Positions 54,925 through 64,000 of a stretch of DNA of 64,000 nucleotides are shown here, piece after piece. The DNA comes from Paenibacillus alginolyticus DSM 5050 = NBRC 15375 (GTDB lineage: Bacteria; Bacillota; Bacilli; Paenibacillales; NBRC-103111), in the NCBI RefSeq assembly GCF_000422905.1, contig NZ_AUGY01000001.1:300711-364710 (forward strand). Direction: 5' to 3'. Each line of letters starts with the position of its first letter. The first letter of the stretch is position 1. The position numbers were made by a program, and so were the translations under genes. Under the pieces are notes generated by a model, which did no database searches, was not told the DNA's origin, and was given only the letters and a program-made list of their open reading frames with translations.

Positions 54925-56094
54925 ATGAATAAAAGTCAAAAACTAATGATTCTAGCAACGGCTACAACACTGATACTCGCAGGCTGCGGTAAAACAGAAA
55001 CGACAGCAGAAGTGACCAAAGTACCTGTTAAAGAGGGCTCAGCAGCGCTTCTTACAAGTATTGAGCAGCTAAAGGGTCAACTGGACACAAGTAAGGTAAA
55101 AGATCCGCAGAAGCAATCCAACCTACTTGAGAACCAATGGGCTAGCTTCGAAGATGAAGTAAAACCAAAATTCCCAGAGTTGTATATGAAAGTTGAGAAG
55201 TTTCTGACTCCTTTAGAAGCTGGATTGAAACAAGACAAGCTGGATTATGCCACATTAACGTCACTAAATAACAATTTGAAAGCAGTAATTACGGAGCTCA
55301 GCACCTCCCTTGATGATAATAAAGGTGCAGTCAATAAAGATGTTATCGCGGCATCCAAAGAGCTGCAAGAGGCAGCAAAAGCTTATAATAAATACGTTCA
55401 AGAACAAGGGAAACAATTAGTAGCTGGTCTTGAACAATTGGATGCTGCAGTGAAGAGCGGCGATTTAAAGAAGGCACAAGATTCCTATGGACAATCTCGA
55501 ATGCCCTATGAGAGAATTGAGCCTATTATCGAAACTTTTAAAGACTTAGACGGTGTCATGGACGCTCGAGTGAATGATTTCAAAAATGAAAATGATCCTG
55601 AATTCACTGGGTATCATCGTGTTGAGTATTTGTTGTTTGTTAAGAAGAATGTGAAGGAAGCTGAGGCTTTTTCTTCACGTTTACTAGAAGACGGCAAGAA
55701 AATGCAGAAAGCCATTGAAGCCGCTACGATTGAGCCTGCTGATTTTATCGCAGGTGTTGGGGAATTGATGGAAGAAGCACAAGCCAAGAAAATCACGGGT
55801 GAAGAAGAGCGTTGGAGTGGAGCTACGATACCTGTTATCCGAGCTAATGTGGAAGGCGCGCAAGCCATCTATGATCTGATTAAAGGTGAGCTTAAAAAGA
55901 AAGATCCTGCCCTTGATGAGAAAATCAGCAAAAGCTTAGCCACCGTTATCGAAACTATGAATACACTTTCACCTGTTGGCACTACTTGGAATGATTTCAG
56001 CAAATTAGAACAAAGCAAACAAATCGATTTGAAAAATAAACTGGAGGCATTCGCTGAGCCATTAGTGAAAATGCCAGGAACGTTAAGTAAATAA
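54925..56094 (+). CDS. efeO: EfeO/EfeM-type iron-binding lipoprotein (imelysin, M75)
   Basis: 389 aa. A lipobox (LILAGCG) makes it a lipoprotein. Residues ~30-130 form a helical domain without a cupredoxin fold, and the imelysin-type M75 domain has the HxxE motif in GYHRVEYLLF and a downstream EERWSGATIP segment. In the EfeUOB system EfeO binds and oxidises or hands iron to EfeU. ATG follows GGAGGGAACTATACC. B. subtilis YwbM is equivalent. Confidence 0.88.
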   Translation: MNKSQKLMILATATTLILAGCGKTETTAEVTKVPVKEGSAALLTSIEQLKGQLDTSKVKDPQKQSNLLENQWASFEDEVKPKFPELYMKVEKFLTPLEAGLKQDKLDYATLTSLNNNLKAVITELSTSLDDNKGAVNKDVIAASKELQEAAKAYNKYVQEQGKQLVAGLEQLDAAVKSGDLKKAQDSYGQSRMPYERIEPIIETFKDLDGVMDARVNDFKNENDPEFTGYHRVEYLLFVKKNVKEAEAFSSRLLEDGKKMQKAIEAATIEPADFIAGVGELMEEAQAKKITGEEERWSGATIPVIRANVEGAQAIYDLIKGELKKKDPALDEKISKSLATVIETMNTLSPVGTTWNDFSKLEQSKQIDLKNKLEAFAEPLVKMPGTLSK

Positions 56095-56118
56095 GGGATT
56101 GGAAAGGAGAACAACGGT

Positions 56119-57390
56119 ATGGGTGATAAAATGAATCGCCGCGCCTTCTTAGGAATGACGGCGGCAGGTGCTGCAGGCGTTGTCATTGGGGATTTGCTTG
56201 GGAAGGCCCAGAAAGTGATACCTGCCGCTTCCAACAAACCACTAGGTACTGCAAGTGCTGCTAATGAAACCATTTCATTTTATGGTGCTCATCAGACCGG
56301 TGTTGTGACTCCGGCCCAGAACTTTGCGAACGTGGCGGCATTTGATGTAACTACGCAGGATGTGAAGGAGCTAAAGGAGCTTCTTCAGCTTTGGACCGAG
56401 ATGGCAGCGACTCTCATGGAAGGCAAGCCTCTCGCGGCTGAGCCTCAGGAGGGGAAATTTCCGCCGTTGGATACTGGGGAGCAAATCGGCCTCGATACGG
56501 GTAAATTAACGCTAACCTTCGCTGTTGGTGCGTCTTTGTTCGAAAAAGATGGTGTAGATCGCTTCGGACTTCGTTCTCGTAAACCATCTGGCCTTACGGA
56601 AATGCCTATTTTCCATAAAGACTCGCTGCAGGAACAATTGACCCATGGAGACATCATGATTCAGGCTTGCGCTGATGATCCGATGATCTGTTTCCATGCG
56701 ATTCGTAACTTAGCTAAAGCGGCACGCGGTTCTGCCCATTTGCGTTGGCAGCAAACTGGACAGCTAGGCGTGAAGTCGCAAGGGACGAAGAGGAACTTGT
56801 TCGGCTTCAAGGACGGTACGGCTAATCCCGACTTGCAAGATGAACAATTTATGAAAAATAATGTTTGGGTCGAAGCGGGAGACGGCGCGTCTTGGTTTGC
56901 TGGAGGTACTTACATGGTTGTTCGCCGTATTCATATGCGGATTGAAACATGGGATCAGCAATCATACTCCGATCAAGAAGAGATTATTGGACGTCAGAAG
57001 GTTTCTGGAGCACCTATGGGTGGGCATGGAGAGTTCGATCAGCCTAATTTTGCTGACGATACCAAAGGTGAAGTTACAGCACTTAATTCTCATATCCGCC
57101 TTTCAAATCCGCGCACGGGAGAGAATTCAGAGCGTGAGCGTATATTGCGCCGCGGGTATAATTTCATGGATAACCTCGATAGTGTTGGACGAATCAATGC
57201 GGGTTTGTTATTCGTTTGTTTCAATCGGAACATTCAGACGCAGTTTGAATCCATCCAGAAAAGATTGACGAATCCGAAGTTTCCTGACAAAATGCTTTCC
57301 TATACGGACACAACTGGTGGTGGCTATTTCGCTGTACTGCCGGGTGTTCCATCGAAAGGTTCGTTTTTGGGACAAAGTTTATTTACTTAA
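56119..57390 (+). CDS. efeB: EfeB/YwbN DyP-type heme peroxidase, Tat-exported
   Basis: 423 aa. Twin-arginine signal NRRAFLGMTAAGAAGVV (R-R-x-F-L) directs folded, heme-loaded enzyme outside the membrane. The DyP catalytic motif is in FGFKDGTANPD (GxxDG) with the proximal heme His in a later segment (FVCFNRNIQTQ region follows). In YwbL-YwbM-YwbN it oxidises Fe2+ to Fe3+ for uptake. ATG 56119 follows AAAGGAGAACAACGGT; ATG 56131 is also possible. Confidence 0.9.
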   Translation: MGDKMNRRAFLGMTAAGAAGVVIGDLLGKAQKVIPAASNKPLGTASAANETISFYGAHQTGVVTPAQNFANVAAFDVTTQDVKELKELLQLWTEMAATLMEGKPLAAEPQEGKFPPLDTGEQIGLDTGKLTLTFAVGASLFEKDGVDRFGLRSRKPSGLTEMPIFHKDSLQEQLTHGDIMIQACADDPMICFHAIRNLAKAARGSAHLRWQQTGQLGVKSQGTKRNLFGFKDGTANPDLQDEQFMKNNVWVEAGDGASWFAGGTYMVVRRIHMRIETWDQQSYSDQEEIIGRQKVSGAPMGGHGEFDQPNFADDTKGEVTALNSHIRLSNPRTGENSERERILRRGYNFMDNLDSVGRINAGLLFVCFNRNIQTQFESIQKRLTNPKFPDKMLSYTDTTGGGYFAVLPGVPSKGSFLGQSLFT

Positions 57391-57405
57391 AATAGGTGGA
57401 AAGCT

Positions 57406-57437
57406 ACCGAGAGGCCTATGGTCTATCGGTTTTTTTG
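57406..57437 (+). terminator. Rho-independent terminator of the efe operon
   Basis: ACCGA(GAGGCC) at 57406-57416 pairs with GGTCTATCGGT (57420-57430) with mismatches, followed by T7. Confidence 0.75.
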
Positions 57438-57579
57438 TGTCTTCAGATAGGAACTTCGTTATAATCGAATTTTCCTCTCCTGCAAATTGACTTTCCCAAG
57501 CATTTCCTACACAATAATGAAGGAATACGCCCGCATGGGGCTATTTCGATCGTTTGAATGCAGCGTAAAGGAGATACTT

Positions 57580-58905
57580 ATGAAAACAACTTCACATATG
57601 GTTGAGAAAGAAATCGATGATCGCGCAGTACTCGTAAGTTTAGTCACTCAGAAACAGAAGAAAAATGAATTGTTAGCGGAATACTCGCTGCAAGAGCTGG
57701 TCAAGTTAGCGGAAACAGCAGGTGTGCTTGTTTTGGAGACATTGACTCAGAACAAAGAAACAAAGGATTCCAAATGGTTTATTGGTAAAGGGAAAGTTGA
57801 AGAGCTTAAAGTTCTTTTGGAGGAGCTTGGCGGGAATACGGCAATCTTCGATCAAGAGCTTTCGGGTGCTCAAGTCCGTAACCTGGAGGCTGCCCTCGAT
57901 GTGAAAATTATCGACCGCACGCAGCTGATTCTGGATATTTTTGCTCAGCGTGCCAAAACACGAGAAGGCATTATTCAAGTTGAGCTGGCGCAGCTTAGCT
58001 ACCTGCTTCCAAGGCTATCGGGACAAGGCAAGAACTTGTCACGTCTTGGTGGCGGTATCGGGACGAGAGGTCCTGGGGAATCGAAGCTGGAGACCGATCG
58101 TCGGCACATTCGCGGACGTATTGATGAGCTGAAGGCGCAGCTAGAAGAAGTTGTTCGTCACCGGACTTTGCATCGTGAACGCCGTAAGAAGACCGGTGTG
58201 TTTCAAGTTGCTCTTGTTGGTTATACGAATGCAGGGAAATCAACTTTATTGAAACAATTGACGCAAGCTGACGTCTATATTGAGAATCAGTTGTTTGCAA
58301 CGTTGGATCCGACATCGCGGACGATGGAATTGCCAAGCGGCAAAGAGATCGTGCTAACAGACACCGTAGGTTTCATTCAGAATCTGCCGCATGATCTTGT
58401 TGCATCGTTCCGTGCTACGCTGGAAGAGGCCAATGAGGCTGATTTGATCCTTCATGTCGTAGATAGTTCAACAGATATGAGAAATGAGCAAATGCGGGTT
58501 GTCGCTGAGGTTTTAGAAGAGCTGGGCGCACATCAGAAGGAACAGCTGACTATTTTCAACAAAATAGATCTTTGCTCGCAAGAAGATATGGAGATGCTTT
58601 CGACCGAAGGTGAATTTCTGAAAATCAGCGCGTACAACCCAGAAGATCTAGAACGTTTGCGAATCGCTATTCAAGAGAAGCTGATGGGTGAGAGTAAAGA
58701 GTTCCGCATTCCAGCTGATAAGGGAGACATCATTTCACTGATGTACCGAATTGGCGATGTCCTGGAGACGGATGTGGACGGAGAAGATATGCTGTTCAAG
58801 GTCCGTGTGAACAAGGATGACTACGTCAAATTGGCCTATCAATTGGTGGCTTATGATCAGCATGCTCAGCAAGAGGTTCAAGATAGTGAGGGAGAGATTT
58901 ACTAA
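57580..58905 (+). CDS. hflX: ribosome-associated GTPase HflX
   Basis: 441 aa. The N-terminal HflX domain with TKDSKWFIGKGKVEELK and LSGAQVRNLEAAL, the glycine-rich GGGIGTRGPGESKLETDR, then a G domain: VGYTNAGKSTLL (G1), DTVGFIQNLP (G3), NKIDL (G4). HflX splits stalled or idle 70S ribosomes, for example after heat. ATG 57580 follows GTAAAGGAGATACTT; the longer frame upstream is not needed. It is followed within 2 bases by ynbB. Confidence 0.93.
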   Translation: MKTTSHMVEKEIDDRAVLVSLVTQKQKKNELLAEYSLQELVKLAETAGVLVLETLTQNKETKDSKWFIGKGKVEELKVLLEELGGNTAIFDQELSGAQVRNLEAALDVKIIDRTQLILDIFAQRAKTREGIIQVELAQLSYLLPRLSGQGKNLSRLGGGIGTRGPGESKLETDRRHIRGRIDELKAQLEEVVRHRTLHRERRKKTGVFQVALVGYTNAGKSTLLKQLTQADVYIENQLFATLDPTSRTMELPSGKEIVLTDTVGFIQNLPHDLVASFRATLEEANEADLILHVVDSSTDMRNEQMRVVAEVLEELGAHQKEQLTIFNKIDLCSQEDMEMLSTEGEFLKISAYNPEDLERLRIAIQEKLMGESKEFRIPADKGDIISLMYRIGDVLETDVDGEDMLFKVRVNKDDYVKLAYQLVAYDQHAQQEVQDSEGEIY

Positions 58906-58907
58906 TT

Positions 58908-60158
58908 ATGCAATTTGGGGATAAAGTTATGGCATTAATGGAAAGCGCTGAACGCCAAATAGAGAGCGCTTTTCGCCAGATTGAGAAAACGATTGATCTT
59001 AATCAGTGGAAAGTGATCAGCGCTTTCCAAAAACATAAGGTAAGCGATTACCACTTCGCTTCTTCAACAGGCTATGGCTACAATGATCGCGGGAGAGAGG
59101 TTCTCGATCTTGTCTATGCTGATGCGATGGGGGCAGAAGCGGCACTTGTACGCCCGCACTTTGTATCAGGTACGCATACGATAGGCACAGCGTTGTTCGG
59201 TGTTCTGCGCCCAGGCGAACATCTACTTTACATAACGGGTAAGCCCTATGATACGTTGCATAAGGTTATTGGAAAGCCTGGCGACGGGATGGGATCTCTG
59301 CAGGACTTTGGCATCGCGTACAGCGAGGTTGCGCTGACTGAGGATGGCGCGCCGGACTGGTCAGCCATCGCGGCTGCCATTCAGCCGAACACGAAGGTGA
59401 TCGGCATACAGCGTTCGCGCGGCTACTCGTGGCGGCCTTCGTTCACTGTTGAACAAATCGGAGAAATGGTCCGATTCGTCAAAGAAGTGAACCCGGCCCT
59501 GATCGTCTTCGTCGATAATTGCTACGGCGAATTCACCGAGCTGCAGGAGCCGACGGAGGTTGGCGTCGATCTCATGGCCGGCTCGCTGATCAAGAACCCC
59601 GGCGGCGGTATCGCCCCATCCGGAGGCTACATTGCCGGGCGGCGCGACTTGGTGGAGCTCGCCGCCTACAGACTGACCGCCCCCGGTATCGGGGGCGAGG
59701 TTGGTGCCATGCTCGGCGCTACGCGAGCGATGTTTCAAGGGCTTTTCCTTGCCCCTCATCTGGTGGGGCAAGCTGTCAAGGGCTCAGTCTTCGCAGCTAG
59801 CGTGTTCGAAGAGCTGGGCTTCGAGAGCCATCCGCGCTGGCAAACGCCGCGCACAGATCTGATCCAAGCGATCCGCTTCACGTCGGCGGATCACTTGATC
59901 ACCTTCGTGCAGGGCATCCAGAAGGCGGCTGCCGTGGATTCGCACGTTGTGCCGGAGCCGTGGGATATGCCCGGCTATGAGCATCCCGTCATTATGGCGG
60001 CCGGGACATTCATCCAAGGCGGCAGTCTGGAGCTGTCCGCGGATGCGCCGATTCGTGAGCCTTATATCGCTTATTTACAGGGCGGACTCACCTACTCACA
60101 CTGTAAGTTAGGGGTACTAACAGCAATCCAACATATGGAAGACAAGGGATTGTTGTGA
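58908..60158 (+). CDS. ynbB: PLP-dependent YnbB ('aluminium resistance', methionine gamma-lyase-like)
   Basis: 416 aa. The fold-type I aminotransferase-like signature AGSLIKNPGGGIAPSGGYIAG contains the PLP lysine; FVDNCYGEFTELQEP carries the Asp that binds the cofactor ring. Position between hflX and glnR is as in Bacillus. Despite the name, the reaction is unknown. Residues ~140-385 are in GC-rich DNA unlike the 5' end. It begins 2 bases after hflX. Confidence 0.88.
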   Translation: MQFGDKVMALMESAERQIESAFRQIEKTIDLNQWKVISAFQKHKVSDYHFASSTGYGYNDRGREVLDLVYADAMGAEAALVRPHFVSGTHTIGTALFGVLRPGEHLLYITGKPYDTLHKVIGKPGDGMGSLQDFGIAYSEVALTEDGAPDWSAIAAAIQPNTKVIGIQRSRGYSWRPSFTVEQIGEMVRFVKEVNPALIVFVDNCYGEFTELQEPTEVGVDLMAGSLIKNPGGGIAPSGGYIAGRRDLVELAAYRLTAPGIGGEVGAMLGATRAMFQGLFLAPHLVGQAVKGSVFAASVFEELGFESHPRWQTPRTDLIQAIRFTSADHLITFVQGIQKAAAVDSHVVPEPWDMPGYEHPVIMAAGTFIQGGSLELSADAPIREPYIAYLQGGLTYSHCKLGVLTAIQHMEDKGLL

Positions 60159-60168
60159 AAAATTAGAC

Positions 60169-60218
60169 TGTGAACAAACCTAACACTCCTTGACACGTTT
60201 TTGTTACAAAGGTACAAT
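60169..60218 (+). promoter_or_regulatory. glnR-glnA promoter with GlnR/TnrA box
   Basis: TGTGA-N7-TAACA (60169-60185) is a perfect GlnR/TnrA box (TGTnA-N7-TnACA). It sits directly upstream of TTGACA (60190-60195) and TACAAT (60213-60218), which have an ideal 17-base spacer. It should give autoregulation of glnRA by GlnR under nitrogen excess. Confidence 0.85.
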
Positions 60219-60253
60219 AGTGGAGAGGTACTTACTGACCAGGAGTGATTAGC

Positions 60254-60664
60254 ATGAGTGATGAGATACGTAGAAATATGGCGTTATTCCCGATCGGGAT
60301 CGTCATGAAGCTGACTGATTTAACTGCAAGACAAATTCGTTACTATGAGCAGCATGAACTTATTATTCCAGCTAGAACAGCTGGCAATCAACGTTTGTAT
60401 TCGTTTAATGATGTAGAACGACTTCTTGAAATTAAAGATTTAATTGAAAAAGGTGTGAACATCGCCGGGATCAAGCAGGTTCTTATCCCTATCGATAAAG
60501 ATTCAGAAGATGCAACGATTTTGAACGAACACACAGAAGTGAAGCGTAAAGAATTAACCGACTCCCAACTGCACAAAATGCTTAAACAGCAGTTGATTGG
60601 CGGAGGTAAACGCCCTGATCAGGTTTCTCTGATTCAAGGTCAGCTTTCCCGTTTTTATAAATAG
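60254..60664 (+). CDS. glnR: glutamine synthetase repressor GlnR (MerR family)
   Basis: 136 aa. N-terminal MerR winged helix with FPIGIVMKLTDLTARQIRYY then EQHELIIPARTAGNQRLYSF, and a C-terminal tail typical of GlnR (QLSRFYK). GlnR represses nitrogen genes when it senses feedback-inhibited glutamine synthetase. ATG 60254 follows AGGAGTG; the GlnR box upstream agrees with autoregulation. Confidence 0.93.
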   Translation: MSDEIRRNMALFPIGIVMKLTDLTARQIRYYEQHELIIPARTAGNQRLYSFNDVERLLEIKDLIEKGVNIAGIKQVLIPIDKDSEDATILNEHTEVKRKELTDSQLHKMLKQQLIGGGKRPDQVSLIQGQLSRFYK

Positions 60665-60704
60665 CATTTCTTAATCGTTTGTAAATTGAGAGGAGACTGC
60701 ACAC

Positions 60705-62045
60705 GTGAGCTACAACAACAATTTTTCCAAAGAAGACATCTTGCGCATTGCCAAAGAAGAAAATGTTCGGTTCATTCGTTTGCAATTTACGGACTTGATG
60801 GGAAGCATCAAAAACGTAGAAATTCCTTACAGCCAACTCGAAAAAGCGCTCGATAACAAGATGATGTTCGATGGTTCATCCATTGAGGGTTATGTACGTA
60901 TTGAAGAGTCTGATATGTATTTGTATCCTGATTTGGATACATGGGTTATTTTCCCATGGGTAACCGAGAGCAAAGTAGCACGTTTAATCTGTGATATCTA
61001 TATGCCAGATGGCAAACCGTTCGCAGGAGATCCGCGTGCCATCTTGAAAAATGCGTTGAAACAAGCCGAAGAAATGGGCTTTACGGCTATGAACGTAGGT
61101 CCGGAGCCAGAATTCTTCTTGTTCAAAACGGATGAAAAAGGCAATCCAACAACCGAACTGAATGACCAAGGTGGATATTTCGATTTGGCTCCGATGGATT
61201 TGGGCGAAAACTGTCGCCGCGATATCGTGTTGACGCTTGAAGAGATGGGCTTTGAAATCGAAGCATCCCACCACGAAGTGGCGCCAGGTCAACATGAAAT
61301 CGACTTTAAATACGCAGATGCGATTAAAGCGGCTGACCAAATTCAAACCTTCAAGCTCGTCGTCAAAACCGTTGCTAGACAGCATGGTTTGCATGCTACA
61401 TTTATGCCTAAACCTTTGTTTGGTATGAACGGTTCTGGCATGCACTGTCACCAATCGTTATTCAAAGGTGATGTGAATGCTTTCTATGATGAGAACGATA
61501 AATTAGGTTTAAGTAATGTGGCTAGACATTATATGGCGGGTGTACTTCGTCATGCGCGTTCTTTTGCTGCAATTACGAATCCTACGGTTAACTCATATAA
61601 ACGTCTTGTGCCTGGTTATGAAGCGCCTGTCTATGTGGCATGGTCGGCAAGTAACCGTAGTCCTATGATCCGTATTCCAGCTTCCCGCGGTTTAAGTACT
61701 CGTGTTGAAGTTCGTAACCCGGACCCGGCTGCTAATCCTTACTTGGCTCTTGCAGTTATGCTTGCTGCCGGATTGGATGGCATTAAGAACAAAATGCAGC
61801 TTCCTCCTCCTACGGATCGAAACATCTACGTGATGACCGAAGAGGAAAGAGAGAGCGATGGCATTCCTACTTTGCCATTGAACTTGAAACAAGCGTTGGA
61901 CGAGCTGCTTCGCAATGATGTGGTTTGCGATACGCTAGGCGAACATGCTCTGGCTCATTTCTATGAACTTAAAGAAATCGAGTGGGATATGTACCGCACA
62001 CAAGTTCACCAATGGGAAAGAGATCAATATCTGTCCCTTTACTAA
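60705..62045 (+). CDS. glnA: glutamine synthetase, type I-alpha
   Basis: 446 aa. Makes glutamine from glutamate, ammonia and [17 protein letters not shown] and [20 protein letters not shown] open the active site; [43 protein letters not shown] and [14 protein letters not shown] are the metal and substrate motifs. Length and lack of the adenylylation-loop insertion fit the feedback-controlled GSI-alpha group of Firmicutes. GTG 60705 follows GAGAGGAGACTGC. Regulated by GlnR. Confidence 0.96.
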   Translation: MSYNNNFSKEDILRIAKEENVRFIRLQFTDLMGSIKNVEIPYSQLEKALDNKMMFDGSSIEGYVRIEESDMYLYPDLDTWVIFPWVTESKVARLICDIYMPDGKPFAGDPRAILKNALKQAEEMGFTAMNVGPEPEFFLFKTDEKGNPTTELNDQGGYFDLAPMDLGENCRRDIVLTLEEMGFEIEASHHEVAPGQHEIDFKYADAIKAADQIQTFKLVVKTVARQHGLHATFMPKPLFGMNGSGMHCHQSLFKGDVNAFYDENDKLGLSNVARHYMAGVLRHARSFAAITNPTVNSYKRLVPGYEAPVYVAWSASNRSPMIRIPASRGLSTRVEVRNPDPAANPYLALAVMLAAGLDGIKNKMQLPPPTDRNIYVMTEEERESDGIPTLPLNLKQALDELLRNDVVCDTLGEHALAHFYELKEIEWDMYRTQVHQWERDQYLSLY

Positions 62046-62084
62046 TCGCAAAGCAAGTTGATTTGGATACAACAATTAGATAAG

Positions 62085-62129
62085 AAAAGCCCGTCAGCCT
62101 TCAGGTAATTCTGAACTGATGGGCTTTTT
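62085..62129 (+). terminator. Rho-independent terminator of glnRA
   Basis: AAAAGCCCGTCAG (62085-62097) pairs with CTGATGGGCTTTTT (62116-62129) with one wobble pair, ending in a T-run. Confidence 0.85.
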
Positions 62130-62153
62130 CACGCGAAGGAGAGCATAAGGATA

Positions 62154-63392
62154 ATGGACAACTTTCAAATGAATTTGGAAAAGTACGCTGAACTTGTAGT
62201 TAAGGTAGGGGTTAATCTCAATAAAGGCCAGGATCTGATGATAGAGTCGCCGATAGAGTCCCTAGAATTGACTAGACTTATCGTGAAGAAAGCCTACGAG
62301 GCAGGGGCGAAGTTTGTCCAAGTTCACTGGCAGGATGATGTGGTAACTCGCAGTAGATTTGAATATGCCCATGACGAAGCTCTTGATTATTACCCAGAGT
62401 GGTATACGAATATGTTGGAACGTTTTGTAGAAAACGGTGGAGCATTGCTGAATATCAAAGTTCCGGATCCTGATCTCTACGCGGGTATTGATGCAAGTAT
62501 GATTTCTAGAGCATCTAAAGCCATGGCTACGGCTAGAGCTAAGTATCAGCACTATGTGAGAACAAGTAAGTTCAGTTGGTGCTTAATCAAAGCGCCAACG
62601 GTGGCGTGGGCATCCAAAGTGTATGCCGATTTGCCAGAAGAACAGCGGATCGATGCGATGTGGGAGGCAATTTTCCGGATAAACCGCGTTTATGAAGATG
62701 ATCCCGTTGCGGCTTGGCGAGTACATATGGATCAACTGAAGCGTGTTCGCAGCGTGTTAAATGAGAAGCAATATGAGGCGCTTCAATATCGAGCGGCAGG
62801 AACAGATTTGCGAGTTGAACTGCCGGAGGGCCACATTTGGCTTGGTGGTGATACGGAGAACGCAAGTGGAATACGATTCGTAGCGAATATGCCAACTGAG
62901 GAAGTATTTACGATGCCTAAGCGAACGGGTGTTCATGGGACGGTATCGAGCACCAAGCCATTAAATGTGAATGGGGCGCTTGTGGATCGGTTTTCGTTCA
63001 AGTTCGCGGACGGGAAAGTTGTGGATTATCATGCCGAAGTCGGCTATGAGCACCTAGCAAGGTTGCTGGATATGGATGAGGGGGCACGATATTTGGGTGA
63101 AGTTGCTCTCGTGCCTTTTGATTCGCCGATCTCGAATCTTGACCGTATTTTTTACAATACGGGCATCGATGAGAATGCATCGTGCCATCTGGCCTTAGGC
63201 AGCTGTTACCCGATCAATTTGCAGGATGGCGTATCTATTTCAAGTGAAGAGTTGAAAGCTCGTGGTGGGAACACCAGTTTGATTCATGTGGATTTTATGA
63301 TTGGGACGGATGATCTTGAGATTGATGGTGTCCTTAGTGATGGTACCGTTGAACCTATTTTCCGTAGTGGAAATTGGGCGCTTGCTTTTTAG
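62154..63392 (+). CDS. M29 family aminopeptidase (AmpS/PepS type)
   Basis: 412 aa cytoplasmic metal-dependent aminopeptidase. Metal-ligand regions are visible: the Glu in GHIWLGGDTEN/NMPTEEVFTMPKRTGVHG (Glu-Glu), HLALGSCYPIN (His) and HVDFMIGTDDLEIDG (His-x-Asp). The N-terminal Rossmann-like part has YAELVVKVGVNLNKGQDLMI. ATG 62154 follows GAAGGAGAGCATAAGGATA. Monocistronic after the glnA terminator. Confidence 0.9.
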   Translation: MDNFQMNLEKYAELVVKVGVNLNKGQDLMIESPIESLELTRLIVKKAYEAGAKFVQVHWQDDVVTRSRFEYAHDEALDYYPEWYTNMLERFVENGGALLNIKVPDPDLYAGIDASMISRASKAMATARAKYQHYVRTSKFSWCLIKAPTVAWASKVYADLPEEQRIDAMWEAIFRINRVYEDDPVAAWRVHMDQLKRVRSVLNEKQYEALQYRAAGTDLRVELPEGHIWLGGDTENASGIRFVANMPTEEVFTMPKRTGVHGTVSSTKPLNVNGALVDRFSFKFADGKVVDYHAEVGYEHLARLLDMDEGARYLGEVALVPFDSPISNLDRIFYNTGIDENASCHLALGSCYPINLQDGVSISSEELKARGGNTSLIHVDFMIGTDDLEIDGVLSDGTVEPIFRSGNWALAF

Positions 63393-63442
63393 TTGAAATT
63401 TATCTGATTTCTTTAGCTGATATTTTAGCTTAATTTCAATGG

Positions 63443-63600
63443 GATAGAGTGCAGGGAGTAGGGAGTAGAGAGTAGAGTGCAGAGTGCGGAGAGTAGAGGG
63501 TAGATGGAAGACGGAAATTGGAATTTGGAGTTTGGAGATAGAAGATAGAAGAAAAAAGATAGAAGCTAGAGGAAAGAGGCTTGAAAATAAAAAATAGAAA
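63443..63600. repeat. purine-rich low-complexity tract
   Basis: About 160 bases almost free of C on the plus strand, built from degenerate GAGTAGGGA, GAGTAGAG and GATAGAAGA units. No frame is credible. It could be a decayed microsatellite or a strand-biased spacer. The 400-base gap after the aminopeptidase holds this tract, repeat units at 63600-63675 and the start of the insertion sequence. Confidence 0.6.
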
Positions 63601-63675
63601 ATAGAAGTCTCCTAGAGGCCGCTAATTTGTCCAAAAGTGTTGTGATTATTAGAATAGAAGTCTTTAAGAGTAAGT
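63600..63675. repeat. two more units of the mutS-upstream repeat family
   Basis: AATAGAAGTCTCCTAGAGGC then CGCTAATTTGTCCAAAAG (63600-63637) and AATAGAAGTCTTTAAGAG (63653-63670) resemble the forward units at 34032 and 34147, including the trailing AAAAG. They directly precede the insertion sequence. Confidence 0.55.
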
Positions 63676-63793
63676 TTCACAATTCAAAACCCACGCCAGA
63701 TAAGGGTTTCTGGCGGATGCAAAAAGGAGAACCTCCCCATCTAATCGAAAGTGTAAGTACCACCAAACACTAGAAGAGAAGGGAGTTCTCCTA

Positions 63794-64000
63794 ATGTATT
63801 TGATTCGGCAGCAAAGCCTGTTTTCCCTGCAAGACCTATTCAATTTACAACCTGAGCAGAAATATGCCACCATTTTCGACACAATCGACATGCCCAAAAT
63901 TTACTCAGCATTAGCAAAAAAGAGTTCGTTAGGCGCACCCGATCGACAAAATTACCCGGCTATATTTCGCTCCGTCATTATTGGAATGACGGAAGGATTT
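63794..64000 (+). mobile_element. transposase gene fragment, IS1182-like (runs off the window)
   Basis: ATG 63794 follows AAGGGAGTTCTCCTA. The 69 residues seen (LFSLQDLFNLQPEQKY, FDTIDMPKIYSALAKKS, NYPAIFRSVIIGMTE) match the N-terminus of IS1182/IS5-group transposases. The frame is open to the window end, so the gene may be intact. The left inverted repeat should lie around 63670-63780, but the partner end is outside the window, so I cannot define it. Confidence 0.7.

Overview
The window looks like a chromosomal segment of an endospore-forming Firmicute close to Paenibacillus. The evidence is sporulation genes (cotE, spoVK), Bacillales gene order (cotE ... mutS-mutL-miaA-hfq and spoVK ... hflX-ynbB-glnR-glnA), strong AGGAGG-type ribosome binding sites, frequent GTG/TTG starts and many intrinsic terminators. 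Assignments come from reading the sequence only; no database was searched.

Region 1 (1-15.9 kb) is an accessory island. It opens with small unknown genes, a relic of a cytosine-5 DNA methylase and an intact Dam-type adenine methylase. A compact Tad/Flp (type IVc) pilus locus follows: tadZ-like, cpaB-like, tadA, tadB, tadC, three tandem paralogous unknown genes, two nearly identical very short Flp pilins, a prepilin peptidase, and TadE- and TadG-like minor components. Next come an SLH-domain surface protein and a secreted Ig-like protein. The island closes with a string of very small unknown genes and a large serine recombinase, so it is probably mobile or once was.

Region 2 (15.9-32 kb) returns to chromosome-type genes. 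A YyaL/DUF255 thioredoxin-domain gene is cut by a precise 43-nt insert that begins at a stop codon, carries a UUCG hairpin and ends in a new ribosome binding site and start. It is followed by a DUF1540 gene, a zinc-ribbon gene, a six-repeat GH18 hydrolase, DUF309 with a two-component system and a lipoprotein, a decayed gene, a beta-carbonic anhydrase, an IscA-like protein, an M32 carboxypeptidase, an NMT1-type ABC transporter and an ArAE-family membrane protein.

Region 3 (31.7-47.8 kb) holds core genes: cotE, an amidoligase-like gene, an array of imperfect inverted repeats, mutS, a ctpA-type protease, mutL, an RsmJ-like methyltransferase, miaA, hfq, a class A PBP, a lipoprotein cyclophilin, an esterase and a YdcF protein. 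MutS and MutL perform mismatch repair; MiaA and Hfq act on tRNA and small RNAs.

Region 4 (47.8-64 kb) holds an SDR oxidoreductase, two divergent GNAT acetyltransferases, a lipoate ligase, a histidine phosphatase, an ABM protein and spoVK. A Fur-box-controlled efeUOB iron uptake operon follows, then hflX, ynbB, glnR-glnA behind a clear GlnR box, and an M29 aminopeptidase. The window ends in purine-rich low-complexity DNA and the start of a transposase gene.
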